NCBI GenBank assembly: GCA_047967505.1 | Contig: CM106539.1 | Source of the DNA: Dipteris shenzhenensis | Taxonomy: Eukaryota > Polypodiophyta > Polypodiopsida > Gleicheniales | Strand: one strand, 5' to 3' | Length of the DNA: 64,000 bases | Shown: positions 42,318 to 54,300 of the stretch, in pieces | How the letters are laid out: each line of letters starts with the position of its first letter | Position numbering within the stretch: position 1 is the first letter of the stretch | Position numbers and translations under genes: made by a program | Notes under the pieces: model-generated | Database searches by the model: none | What the model was told of the DNA's origin: nothing | What the model saw: the letters and a program-made list of their open reading frames with translations, nothing else

Positions 42318-43100
42318 GCTAGACCATAGTGAGTTGAAACGTGCACGGGCTCCACAACCATGCTCGTAGTCAACCGCAGTACCTGATCCTTCGGCAAGAG
42401 TTGCAAAGGGCAGTGGTAGGGCGGACAGTGGGCATCCTTTTGATTTAGGAACAGATGGCAACACCACCTTCTCCCAAGGAGAGGTCCGAAGGAGTGGTCC
42501 CCTACAGTAGGACGGAGCGGAGGGGTCTGCATCTCGGTCTCACAGACAGTGGCTCCAGAGGTCTATGATCAAGGCGAGCTGATGGGAGTTAGGATGGGAG
42601 AGTCCAAGATTGGAATCCTGAACGTGTATGCCCCAACGTGCAGACAGCACCGTCTAGCCTTTTGGAGGAAGCTTCAGAGTGTCTTCCGGAGGTAGACTCT
42701 TGGATTGTTGGAGGGGACTTCAACAACCTGGAGTTTGGGGAGGACAAATAGGGCAGTGCCGCCTTCTCTGAGATGCCAGCAGCAAAGTGGAGCACCTGGG
42801 AGCAGTTCATTTTCATGATCAGTGGCAGAGACCCGTGGCGAGAGCCAGATTTCATCAGGATACCTGGCAGCCTCCTCCTCTTTCGGACAAAGGAGACATG
42901 ATGGACTACTTGAGAGGCTAGACCGCTTCTACGTTGGGGACTGGGCACTGCACAGAGGTGGCTCTACCGGGATTTTGGCAAGTATCACAATGTCAGACCA
43001 CTCTCCAGTAGTACTTCACTTAAAGCAGCCCCGTCGAGGTCTTCCCTAAAAGGAGGTCCACATTCCAGAGGACCTCCTATAGGACGAGGACATTCAACAG
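42314..43100 (+). pseudogene. LINE family 1 endonuclease (copy 2)
   Basis: ORF2 opens as MS-stop-TIVS-stop-NVHGLHNHA, where both stops replace the Trp codons seen in copy 1 (TGG to TAG and TGA). KIGILNVYAPTC and, in another frame, DSWIVGGDFNNLEF follow at about 42605-42740, i.e. the substrate-loop and catalytic GDFN strings of APE-type endonucleases. Then SDHSPVVLHL (about 43000), the SDHxP catalytic His motif, is intact. Confidence 0.85.
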
Positions 43101-43199
43101 GTCATGGCAGGGATTTGGCAGCAGTCAGAGACAGCACCGTGCCAGGGCTGGGCTTCGTAGGTGGCCATTGCAATTCAGAGAAGCAGTGAGGAGTTGGAG

Positions 43200-45258
43200 G
43201 CTCATGCCTTTGGGTGGCGGAGGACTCTTCAGAAGCGCGAGTAGGCATTGAGAAGAGACTTCGCCTCCATAGAGAGCGGCTCAGGGAGCAGGACCCAGGA
43301 TCTCAATGGATTAGTGACAGGCTTGAGAGCGCTCTACTTGAGCTTCAAGACACGGAGATTCGGCAAGCTGAGTTCTCCTATCACTCTTCCCGAGCCCGGT
43401 GGGTACAGCAGGGGGACAAGATGACGAAGCAGTTTTTTCATACCACTATGCCCCGATTGGCAGGCACATAGCTACAGCGTCTTCGAGATCCGCAAGGCAT
43501 CATGCACACTGACCCACAGGAGATTTTAGACCTGACCACAAGTTTTTACAACCAGCTCTTTCAGATAGAGAGGATGACTCCAGCTGGTCTTGTGGCCCGA
43601 AAGGTAGTTTGGGATCACATTCCGACAGTAGTCTCGCAGGATTTGTGCAGCAATCTGGAGGAGCCTTTCATGGATGAGGAGCTTTGGGAAGCCGTCAAGG
43701 CTCTCCCAACCCAGAAGTATCCTGACGAGGATGCCTTGACTCCGGCCTTCTTCCGAAACTTCTGGGAGATCATCTCCACCCCTTTCCGACTAGCTTGCAA
43801 GGAGATTTTTGACATGGGCTCCCTCCCTCAGTCCCTAAGCAGGGAGTGGATTTGTTTGATCCTGAAAGGGGAAGACAGGTCAGACATCCGGCAGTCATTT
43901 TACTTGATACTGCATACAAGATCCTCACTAAGGTCTTGAGTTTGCGGTTACGACCCCATCTTAGTGACATCATTCACGACAAACAGACCGGGTTCGTCCA
44001 GGAGCGCAGCATCTTGGACAACATCTTCATGTTCTGGGAGACAGTGGATTGGTCCAGGGAGAAGTCGTAGCCGTTGGCCGTCCTCTTGGATTTTGAGCAG
44101 GCCTACGACAAGGTGGAGTGGTCCTTCTTGGAGGGTACTATGCGGGGTTTGGGTTTCTCAAACAAATGGGTCAGAGGAGTTTCTGTGTTCTATGCGAGGA
44201 GCTCTAGCCAAATGCTTATCGGAGGACACACGGGCGAGGCCTTTTCTCTCTCTCGCTCGGTCCGCCAGAGCTGCCCCCTCGTTCCCTTCCTCTTCTTGTT
44301 TGTGCAAGAGAAAAAGACAGAGGCTCAGAGACAAAAAAGCTGAAAAGCTTGGTTAGGGCACAAGGAACAGAAGACTCCTTATAGAGCAGCAGCAAGAAGC
44401 AGTTGCAGATGCACGCATTCGATCATTGCCATCAAAGCAAAGATCACAGGTGGCGGGCCTCACAAGGTTGAGGCTCCCAATCAGGCAGGAGGAGGAGCTG
44501 TTGGACTCTGAGTTTGCAGATGACACGGCCTTGTATGTAGAGGGCACCACAGCGAGTTTGGAGAGAATCGGGGGAGCCCTGGCTATCTACTGTGAGGCCT
44601 CGGGTGCACAAATTAACTAGACAAAGTCCATAGGTTTCTTCACACGCCCTGAGGAGACACAGGAGATTCGTGAGTGGGGAAGCGACTTTGGCTTTAGATG
44701 GATACCGTGGGGCCAGATAGCAAGATACCTCGGATGCCAAGTTGGTATTGACATTACAGTAGATGAGCAAATCACCCACGTCCTTGAGAGTGTTCGGCGC
44801 AAGCTTCTCTACTGAAGCTCGGCCAAACTCTCCCTAGCGGGTGATGCCTTAGTGGCAAACCAGGTCCTTCTTGCCATGGCCTGGTATATCGCCTCCTAAT
44901 GGTATTTTCACAGAGGGTGCACTAGGCAACTCCGACAATTGGTTCAAAACTTCCTTTGGGCGGGTTCGGACGACATGAGGAATACTAGAGCCCGGGTCGC
45001 TTGGCAGACGGTGATCATGCCGCAAGCACTGGGAGGCTTGGGTATCATTGATCCGGAGATGCAGAGCAAAGCCCTCTTGGGCAAGTTGGTTGTTCGCGGC
45101 CTCACCCCAAGTGCAAAGCCTTGGAAACTCCTCTTACAACGAGGGCTTCTCAGGAACACCCCACGCACTAGGGGGGCAGTGGTAGCTTTTACACAGATGG
45201 ATCTTCTCAAACGCCCCCCTTACGAGGAAGGGTTCCCCCTTGATGAGGAGCCTCCATA
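43200..45258 (+). pseudogene. LINE family 1 reverse transcriptase (copy 2)
   Basis: The pre-RT block SYHSSRARWVQQGDKMTKQF and EDALTPAFFRNFWEIIS leads to RT: LLDTAYKILTKVLSLRLRP, KQTGFVQERSILDN, VLLDFEQAYDKVEWSFLEG and SVRQSCPLVPFLFLFV. About 110-140 bp of foreign or rearranged sequence interrupts near 44309-44450. The frame resumes at LPIRQEEELLDSEFADDTALYVEG, with the FADD active site intact, and continues into the thumb (FLWAGSDDMRNTRARVAW, QALGGLGIIDPE). Several stops. Confidence 0.88.
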
Positions 45259-46500
45259 GGGTCTAGAAAAGATTAGCAGGGGGCCTCATTCATGCTCACC
45301 CAAGATGTAGAGAGGAGTTTGAGCGTCACCCCCTTATTTGGCACCCAGAGATCCGAGATCAGGAGGGGCGTATGCTTGGACAGCGGACTCACATTGGAAG
45401 GGCACAGTGGGACAGTGGACCGGCCGGATCCTTTGGCAGATGGAGCAGATTACCCATGGAGGTAGAGGCGAGGCTTGGCGCCGTAGGGCATCTGCGAGGG
45501 GCAAGGCAGCGGATGAGAGAGATTGACCTAGCCATCCCTGAGTCCTGGTGGGAGGGACTTCGCGTGTGGATGGACAACAGATGGTTGGGCCAGTTTTCTC
45601 GAACTGGTGTCCCCTTGAGGATGATGATGCAGCACTCACTGAGAGAGACCCAGAGATGGATGGGAGTCTAGATGGGGCAGATGATCAAAGTAGTGGGACG
45701 TTTGGGGAAGGAGTGGCACATTGACCCTCCCAGTATCTCAGAGCAAGATGCCCCCAAATGGTGCCTCTGGCTTTGGGAGGGTAGGCCCTTAAGGGAGGTC
45801 CAGTGGAATCCAAGAGAGTGGTTCTGGCCCTCCAGGGGCGGCCTCGAGTAGGTGGAAGAGGTGCCCTTCTTTTCCTACACCACACAATTGGCAGGAGGCT
45901 TCAGATGGACTCTTTGATGTGGACCCCTTCAAGGGAGAGGCATTGGGTGGTCGAGAAAGTGCCCCGGGATGTCTGCTCCAGGTTTTGGATGCGGTTATGG
46001 TCCAGTTTGCGGCCGAGGAAGATATCCTACTTCTGGCTGGCCACCCACGGAGGCTTGCCCATCGGCCCGTGGTTGGAATAGATGCGGGTGGAGGGCATTG
46101 TCATTGTTGCTCTGCTGGTTTTCTGGAGACGATCCCAAATTGCCTCTGAAGTTGTCGTAGCGCAGTGAGGATTTGGATGGGAGCCCTCAAGATTATGACC
46201 CATATGCAGAGTCTTCACAGGGACTACACTTGGGGGATGGTGGCCTGGTTGATTGAGTGAGGACACGCGTTCCAGATTGATGAGATCTCCCCAACTTACC
46301 GGATACAAGGTTAGAGCATTCAAAGGATAGAGCTCCATGAGGCAATAGCCTGGCTCCTCCTCCTCCGGGGAACGACATATGGGAGGTAGTAGCTGCGTGG
46401 AACATTTGGGTTGCTCGCTGCAGTCTGGTGATGGGTGAGCATCCCTGTTCCACCCTCGACTACCTTGGTCGCCATCTAGCACGATATCATATACACCCTA
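45259..46500 (+). pseudogene. LINE family 1 ORF2 C-terminus (zf-RVT-like)
   Basis: Frame-shifted pieces include RFWMRLWSSLRPRKISYFWL and THGGLPIGPWLE, resembling the zf-RVT region found after RT in plant LINEs (usually xLPTNxxLxxRxI before a Cys/His cluster). A Cys-His string HCHCCSAGF follows in the neighbouring frame. Absent from copy 1. Confidence 0.65.
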
Positions 46501-46825
46501 AGCTCCACCTGGGAGCGTGGGACCCCAGGCTCTAGGGTGACTGCCGCGAGGCGTGCTCGATTCTGCAAGGCCTGGCTTGCAGGAGTTTTTTACATTTTCA
46601 CTCCGCGAGGGATTCGCTTGTTGTATAGTCCCCCCACCTAGCTATTAGCCCTAGTACCAGAGATCCCCTAGGCAGTGAGCTGGGTTTCTCTGGAATAGGT
46701 CGATTTTTCTTTCAGCCTTTTCCCAGTTTTCCCATACTCACCAGCACCTTTGGTGCTGCTGTTTTGTATGAAGTCTTTCAAGCATTAATAGAAGGTTCCT
46801 TTCTTTGCAAAAAAAAAGAAAAACT
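46501..46825 (+). repeat. LINE family 1 3' UTR with hairpin and A-rich tail
   Basis: CAGCACCTTTGGTGCTG (about 46742-46758) is a perfect 7-bp hairpin with a three-base loop. It is followed by AAGTCTTTCAAGCATTAATAGAAGG and a tail of A residues broken by one G. The antisense fragment at 23814-24121 shares the tail-proximal sequence. Confidence 0.75.
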
Positions 46826-47455
46826 TGGAGGGCAGAATTCACACAACTAGAAAAGAGATTGAAGGGGCTTTCTGTGCAAAAGTAAAGCTTGAATACCAAA
46901 GGAAGTCCAGCATAGAACTTTGACGAAATTATGCGCTCTTCTGTCTGGGAGAAGTGCGCCTTTCCAACTGGTCTTTGTGTGATTTCTCCTTGCTCCAGTA
47001 AGCATTTGAGCTCAAATTTCAGCACAAGGTAGCTTATGGCCTTGCCCACCCATGGCTAGAAGGAATTAGCGTTTAGTCACGGATTTCATCGGAATTTCGC
47101 AACAGATCGGCGGACTGTTTTCTTGTCGGCACGCGCATCAGAGACGAGCATTGCCTAATTCCTCCGGGTCATAGATTCGCCCCAAGGCGAGGTATCTTCA
47201 GCTCAGAGGGTTCGGCAAATGGCACACCAGGTGAGGAGAACAAAGCTTAGCAAGATTTGGAGAGAAAGGATGCAAAAGGGGAAAGAAGGCGGAGAGTGGA
47301 GAAGAAGGTGATGAGGTGGCATTTTGGAGCTAAAAATGGACTAGGGACTCAAGGAGTAACACCCATCGCCCCAATACCATGCTAGCATGTGATTGGATAC
47401 ATGGAGCGCAGTCCTCGTCAGTGGCTATAAGAAAAGGGACTTCTCCACCATTCAG
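46826..47455. other. No recognisable gene
   Basis: The segment carries one 103-codon minus frame (46738-47049) that begins in the LINE tail and has no recognisable motif. No LTR ends were seen. Confidence 0.35.
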
Positions 47456-47990
47456 CGAGCTGAATAGCTCATTCATGAAGTAAGTGCCTTGCTCACTCAC
47501 TCAATGGGGCATCCATAGCTACATATAATGTTGTCATAGATGAGCTTGGACGTGCTCCGCACCAAGTTGTCCCTCAAGGTCTTAGCTTCTGCCCAATTGG
47601 TTACATAATCCATGGCAACATTGCGTGTGTTGGTCGGATGTTTGAATGGTCCCATGAAGGCTTCTTATGGTGCACCAAGTTGAGTGGCATGTGATGCTGT
47701 GATAGAATCCTCCCTGTCCATTGGCACACATCGCATTCTACGCACCGAGCGTGATGCCTAAGCTGAATCAACATAGGAGATGGCCACTAAGTGTGGCTTT
47801 CAGATACCCAAGAGCACCTACCAGATGACATGCTGCCTCTAGCTCTTTAGGCATCCATCTTTAGGGCTTAAAGAATCCATTGGGCTAGGTACATATGGAC
47901 CACAAAAGATTCTAGAGATGACCACAACCTTCTACCACGAGCTATTTTGGGCAAAAGTGGCATCCCCATAAGTGGAGAATGCCAAGACCA
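47456..47990 (-). pseudogene. Gypsy E integrase fragment
   Basis: The minus strand reads RCVECDVCQW (the CxxC half of the integrase zinc domain), then after a frameshift NVAMDYVTNWAEAKTLRDN and LIYDNIICSYGCPIE, the usual core region around ATDYVTKWxEAxxLR with the first catalytic Asp. It continues with a VSKALTS-like remnant of the SDxGTxF motif. The MDYVTxWAEA form points to an Athila/Tat-like lineage, different from elements A to D. Stops and frameshifts make it dead. Confidence 0.7.
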
Positions 47991-48085
47991 TGTGCCATAG
48001 AGAAATCGGACTCATTTTGGACTTTTTCAAGTACTTCTGGGATATAATGTTTATCTTGCTTAGGCATGCCTCTTAGGAGTGGAAG

Positions 48086-48180
48086 TATGGCCTTTCCTAT
48101 GGTTCATATCCCCAAAGGGCGAAAAGAGCACAATGGCACCCTATCATCCTTCTCAACACAACCTACAAGATGTTACCTTC
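48086..48180 (+). pseudogene. LINE RT shard
   Basis: Reading across a frameshift gives HIPKG and then PIILLNTTYKML, matching the RT motif region IPKG...WRPITLLNTxYK of plant LINEs. Only about 30 codons remain, within or near the 3' part of the methyltransferase gene. Confidence 0.55.
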
Positions 48181-48285
48181 AGTGGGAGGGGGGGGGGAGA
48201 GGAGAGGGGATTTATGTATCTTACCAAGGATGGTTACAAATGCTTTCTTCCCTATTAGAACACCATGTAGAGAATCAATACTTAC

Positions 48286-48390
48286 CTTCCTCATAACATA
48301 AAAGAAATAATGGAATGCATCTCCAAATGTGTTCCATTTCATTGACCACGAAAATTTTTCGTCCTCAAATAGTAGTTGCCTGAAATGTGG
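48286..48390 (-). CDS. Methyltransferase exon 3 of those visible (105 bp)
   Basis: Acceptor TTTCTTATCAG, donor GTAAGTATTG; 35 codons in phase 0, from PHFRQLLF to FYFF-type residues FHYFFYVMRK. If the following intron were retained, translation would stop about 40 codons later near 48163. Confidence 0.88.
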
Positions 48391-51278
48391 CTGATAAGAA
48401 AGGATGGTTACATAAGACAAGCACATGGTTGTATAAATTGCAAACTCTTGTGGATAGAGACTTGTAAGAAAAAAGTAGTAGTTTTCAGATTTACCTGACC
48501 AAAGCTTATAGAAATAAAAACACCACTTGGTGATAGAACCCTATGAACACCCTCCAGCATTGAAGACACCATCTTCTTTGTCTCAGGCTTCGGATCCCAT
48601 GGATCACCGCTATTGACAAAAAGCACATCCTACATTCACATCCCATTAGAAGATTAGATGCCAGTTCTATAAAGTCAGTGATAGTTGTGTAGCCCTCATC
48701 CAAAGATACTTCCAAAATCATAGTGCTAACAATCTTTTAGTGAATTAGGCTGCAAGCAGCAATAGCACACCAAACAAGGTATCACGAACATATTTAAAGA
48801 ATGTACACAGTATAGCTTGGTAAGTAAAGTAATACCTTGGGCTGAGCATTATAATAACCAGACGAGTAGCTATTGACAAAACCTCACAAAGCAATCGAAA
48901 AGCAGCACAAGAAAAGCAAAGGTGAGAAGTCTTCGGTCCCTAGTGATCTCATCCCTAGTGTATATGCTTGCACTTGTGGCAAGGTCGTTATGAATCTGTG
49001 CGTTGAATAGGCTGTGCGTAGAGAGATTACACAAAATGTGCATGCTGGACTTTATACCTGGCGTGTTTTGACAAAAAAACTAGGCAATTTTTGTCTACTA
49101 CAAGGTTGTGGGAAGGTGTTGAGGACAGGCATGAAATAGCCGCAGGCTTATAGCTTGGGCTGTAGGCGGTAGCAGAGGATTTTGTTATAGGCTATGGGCA
49201 AAACTTAAGTGCAGAACGTCAAATGTAGGTTGCTCTCGTTGTAATCGTATGTGGTTGCAGTGACTATCATATCCCAGTTGCAGGAGACGCGACTCAATTG
49301 AGGAGGCCAAGGCGTGAAGGGTTACGTGTAGGAATTCTATTGATGATGGCAGGAAGTTGTCGTGACTGCGGGCAGCAAGGGTTCATACGTAAAGCGTAGA
49401 GTGACACAATTCGCCTGTGAACAAGAAATAGTGGTCGAGGTGCTGAAGTCTAAGGAGGCCGTGATCGCTCTGTTTCACCGATTGGTCACCCGAGCAAATA
49501 AGCTGGAGCTTGTAGAGGTTCACAATAGCCTATTATTATTGCAGCAGTCGTCAAAGATGTGGTTAGCAGGTATGGATCAAGTGGGTGGTGATCAGCCAAA
49601 ACATGCAAGGCCTCCAAAGGATGCAGATGGTCAGCTTTGTGACGGGTTTTTTTGTTGGTCGGGAGAGATGAACTGATCGTGGAGGCGCAACGGCGTAGGC
49701 ATGAAGTTCTACAAGATTCTTTCAAGCCGGTTGCAGTTGCTATTATAGGCTCGCAATTGACCTGCTCAGGATAGAAGACAACGTGGGCGAAGGATCAGCG
49801 ACCCTGGCTATGGGATCGAAAGGGTCGGATTGAATATTGAAAGAGGCTGTGGTCTGTTGTGCACCAACTCCTTTGCAGGAGTTCGTGGATGTCCACAGCA
49901 GCCTATTGTTGTTGCAGTTGATCGTGGGAGCCCTCCCTATATTGGGATTGTGTTTCTTCTCACTGTGTTTGCAAACGTGACTGTGTTCCCAGCTATAAAG
50001 GCATTTCCAGGTTGCTCTGCCAGTCTCATCACCGTCATTGACTCTTGGCTGGTCTCTTCACAAAAGGCTTGTACGCATGAACATCCTTTGGTGCAGATCA
50101 TGTATGCTCTTGCTCAGATCCATGTGCACCAACTCGAGTACATAAAGATCACGGCTCATCTCATTCGGTGTTCCTCCAATAGGTGCAAGAGTGCATGTAA
50201 CATGCCTGAGTCCGTAACCATGCCTTTCTATATGAGACCTTGTGCATGATAGCAGCTCCAAAGTCAAAATTTTCACATGTACACAAAAGTCATGTGCTGG
50301 TGAAGATGTACTACACTTGTAAATGTCTCCATATTCCACCCTTCCCTCCCAAGGGCTGCAAGCACTTCTAGTTGAAAATAGTAAATTTGCTCCTATGGGT
50401 TTGAGCTGATCTGTGGTTTGCATGTCAGTGCATAGGGGCTGGGTGTCCATAGGGCTGCATTACAAAGGCTTCCTTTTGGGAGTCTCCATATTGGCCTGCA
50501 TGAAACTGAAGCCCCTATGCGAGAACTAACCCCTAAGTTGGGACAGGGGTTCAGCCGAACCTGGACTGGCTGATCTACAAGTGGAACTGAGCTGAGTACT
50601 GGCTGTGGTGGGCTGAATTGAGCCTCTAACTGAGCTCGGACCTGTTTACTGTGTACCCGCGACGGGCCGTGCTGTTGTTGCTGTGCGTGACCCGAATGGA
50701 GCTGCTAATGTGCGGTGCCATTGCGCACCTATGCGCTGAAGGTGGCAGCTGCTCCTCCCACGTGCTGCTATTGTTGCGCTCCCGTGCACTGGAGCACCAG
50801 CTGAGACAGATCAGATAGTAGAGGGAGATGGTGACACAGAAGATAGAGCTAGACTGGACACAAAGGCATGGCACAGACTTCTATACCTTCGAGTCGGCCC
50901 CAAGGACACAGTGAAGTGGGGGAGGAGCTAGCTGATATGAGAAAAAAGTGGATTAGAGGGAAGAGACAACATGGAGTTGTGCATCTAGAGTCACAAAGAC
51001 GTCACAGGGCCACACCCGTGAGTAGTTGATAGCACTCTATCGCCGATTTCATGCCTCCATTGCCTCATCCATCCTGATGTCCTGATGATGATGATGATGA
51101 TGATGATATTGATACGTAGTCGACCACTGACATGACTATGTTGTACTTAGTGCTATCATTTTGCATTTTTTGCATTCTGCATTGGTGTGGATGCTCATTT
51201 AGTAGCTCCACACTCACAGCTTATTTGTACCAGCATTTTCACAGCCTCATAGACCCATCAGTCTTCTAAAGACTTTAA

Positions 51279-51334
<56 letters not shown>

Positions 51335-54300
51335 ACGCACTCAGCATTTTGCGCATGGGCAAGAGATCCAGACCCCTATATTAGCACAGTTGTTCAATCA
51401 TGCCGTATGCAATGGCTTCCCACCTACCTGGAGTACCACCACCGGCTAAGATATATGGATCGGTCCTAGAGAGGGAGATCAGCAGCCACACAGAGTCATG
51501 GACAGCGGGCACTTGGGCAGGTAGGATTTCGGAGACAGCACTCCACCCTGGATCACATTTTCACCCCAAGGGCTATTATTGAGGAGGCAAAGTCAAGGCG
51601 TCAGCATGTCCACACTTGCTTCGTAGATTTTCGTAAGGCATTTGACACTATCCCACGCTCTCGCCTGATCAGGAGGCTACAAGAGTTACAGCTACCAGAT
51701 ATCATGATTTGGGGGGTCATGAGTCTATATGAGTCTGTCAGAGGGAGGATACGTGCCCCACGAGGCTTATCAGACTAGATTGAAAGCACCATCGGAGTTA
51801 AGCAAGGCTGTCCCCTATCACCAACTCTCTTCGGGCTCTATATTCACGAGATCACTTCTTTTGTCGGTCGACTAGGCGGAGAGGGTTCGCTCCTGGCTGA
51901 CCTGATGGTGCAGATATTGTTGTATGCCGATGACATAGTCCTCATATCATCCTCAACAGGAGGGCTGCGGAAACATCTAGAGGCTCTGGAGGTGTTCTGC
52001 AGGGAGAGAGATTTGACAGTTAACCTTGGGAAGACCAAGGTTATGGTCTTCAACACCTCACGAGCAGCGTCCCGTCATCATAGTTTCACATACCGTGGCA
52101 AGCCTATGGAGATAGTGCAATCCTACACATATTTGGGGATAGTGTTCACTGGACCAGGTTTCACGATGATCCATGCGGGTACGGCACGACCCGCACGAGG
52201 ACGGGGTGCTCTGGCCCAACTAGAGAGGAGATGCTTCCAGGCACACTTCCACGACCACCCGATGAAGGGTTGGCTCTTTGACACACTGGTGAGACCGACT
52301 GCCATATACGCAGCACCTTTTTGGGGGACTGATATTTCAGCGATGGAGTGGAAGAGATTTGAGAGATTGCAGGTGACAATGGGATCCAAGATGATTCGAA
52401 GTAAACCCTCAGTCCTCCATCAGATTATACAGGCAGAGTTCACCATGACCCCTCTCCAGGTTGATGCCATCTTTCAGACAGTGACATTCCTCCACAGAGT
52501 TTGGACCTTTACCCAGGGGAGACTACAGAGGTTAGCACTTGAGTCCTCCAGGCGACTAGCAGAGAGTGGTGTTGATATGGCATGGTACGCATGAGATGGA
52601 ATCAAAGGAGCACTTCGTCTTTCGTTGCCCAGTGTACTATGAGATCCGTGGAGGATACCACTGCCTTTTCAGAGACTAGTTTGAGGGCCTCTCCAGACGC
52701 CTCTCATACCCAGACTAGAGATGCTTGCCCGCTTTCATTCACGAGGCGGTCCGACATAGGGAGCGTCTCATCAGATCATGGAGACAAGAGCGAGAGGCCT
52801 TACCTGGTCCATCCCAGAGTATGATCACTGAGTTCTTCCAGTCGCAGCATGTTACTCCCCCGACCGCAGATAGCAAGAGAGGTAGGGACCGCGCGATCAA
52901 GATGCGACACACCCGACAGAGGACAAGCACGCAGATCACACTCACCGACATTTCTTTCAATTTTAGACCTAGGGTGCAGCTGACGGTGGTTACAGTGGCA
53001 CTTGTCAAACGTCGGATAGCTGCCAGGAGGGCATGACGGACCTCTCATCCAGATAGCAAACAACGATCTATCACGGACTTCTTGAAGACACTATCTAGCT
53101 CATCATCAGGTGTATCTTGACATTTGATCAGACTGCATATTTCATGGGGATGTTGATACCAGGGATGCCTTATGACTATGGTGCTCCCCCATGCTCTCCT
53201 CATTTAGGGGCTTACAGATGGGGAGGTGACCTTTCCAACACCCCCTCTCACCGACACATCCCCAATGCCAACACGTCGATGAAGATGCTCCAGTAACTCC
53301 CTGGTCGTAGTCCTCTGGAACTTTTCGGTGTCGAAATCTTTTCCTGGCTTTTCATCCAATGGCTCCTGCTCCACCAAGTCTGGTTCCGCTTCCGCAAACC
53401 ATCCTGATACACAGGTCCATCTTTGGTAGCACCTCCGAGCACCACCTCCTTCCATCACATTCCTGCCTTTGAACTCGAGCAACCCAGCCTCCACGATCTT
53501 CCAGTTGTCCCCCTCATAATGAGTGAACAACCTGGAGTCTTCCAGGCACCATGCTCTAAGGATCTGTTTCAACCCGTCCTTCGTTTGGCAAGGTCTGTAA
53601 GAAAAGTACATCTTCAGATAACCTGGACCGCGAACTTTAAACGCACCTGACTGAACCTATGTCACCCTCCTTCTCGCAAGGGCACAATCCTCCACTCGTG
53701 AAAGTTGATTCCCAAGAGCTTCTGAATCAGGGTGGTCCTTCAGCAAGGTCCCTGCCTTCAGGCTCCCACACCTGTGAGCCTCCTACTTGGGCTTTGATAC
53801 CATGTTAGAAAATAACCCAACAAAGGGTACACACAGCGGAAGACTAATAGTAATGCCCAAGAGCTCACACAGTGTGGTGTGGGGTGTGGACTCACAAACT
53901 TCTTTACTTAATGTGCATCACATAGATGTGCAGACTCATCAATAGACAATGAACCAGCTAGATATAGAAGACACCAAAACTTATATATTTCCGTCCAAAA
54001 CTATGGACACAATACAAAAGAGATAGATCCAGAGTCCCACCAATGGTGTGGTCCTCTAATCTAACCACAAGGTCCTTCTCCTATCTGCCGGCTATCTCTA
54101 GACTCGAGTCCGAGTGCTCCACCTCGAGCGTCTGTAGACTTTCCGTCCAATGTGTTCTTCTCCACCTTACTGCCTGTGAATCAGCCTAGGTGGGCAGCCC
54201 CTGCCAAGCTTTGTCTGCAGCACACAGGTCCCTGTTCCACCGCTCCAACCTGCTTGTGAATGGCTGCTCCAAAAGGTATGATGATCTCAGCACCTTGCTG

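Larger units (their letters stand above)
41831..46825 (+). mobile_element. LINE family 1, copy 2 (5' truncated)
   Basis: It contains the C-terminal end of ORF1, all of ORF2 (endonuclease, RT, C-terminal zinc region) and a 3' UTR ending in an A-rich tail (about 46808-46825). It is full-length from mid-ORF1 onward and shows the gene order that is disrupted in copy 1. Stops and frameshifts are numerous. Confidence 0.88.
51340..53183 (+). mobile_element. LINE family 2, copy e (RT and C-terminus, internally deleted)
   Basis: It begins in RT (ILAQLFNHAVCNGFPPTW) directly after the (CT)n tail of copy d. It holds RT through about 52594, then skips about 0.4 kb relative to copy a and resumes in the C-terminal zinc region (ESKEHFVFRCPVYYEIRGG). 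It ends near 53183 where LTR-element DNA starts. It lies antisense in the methyltransferase intron. Confidence 0.83.
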
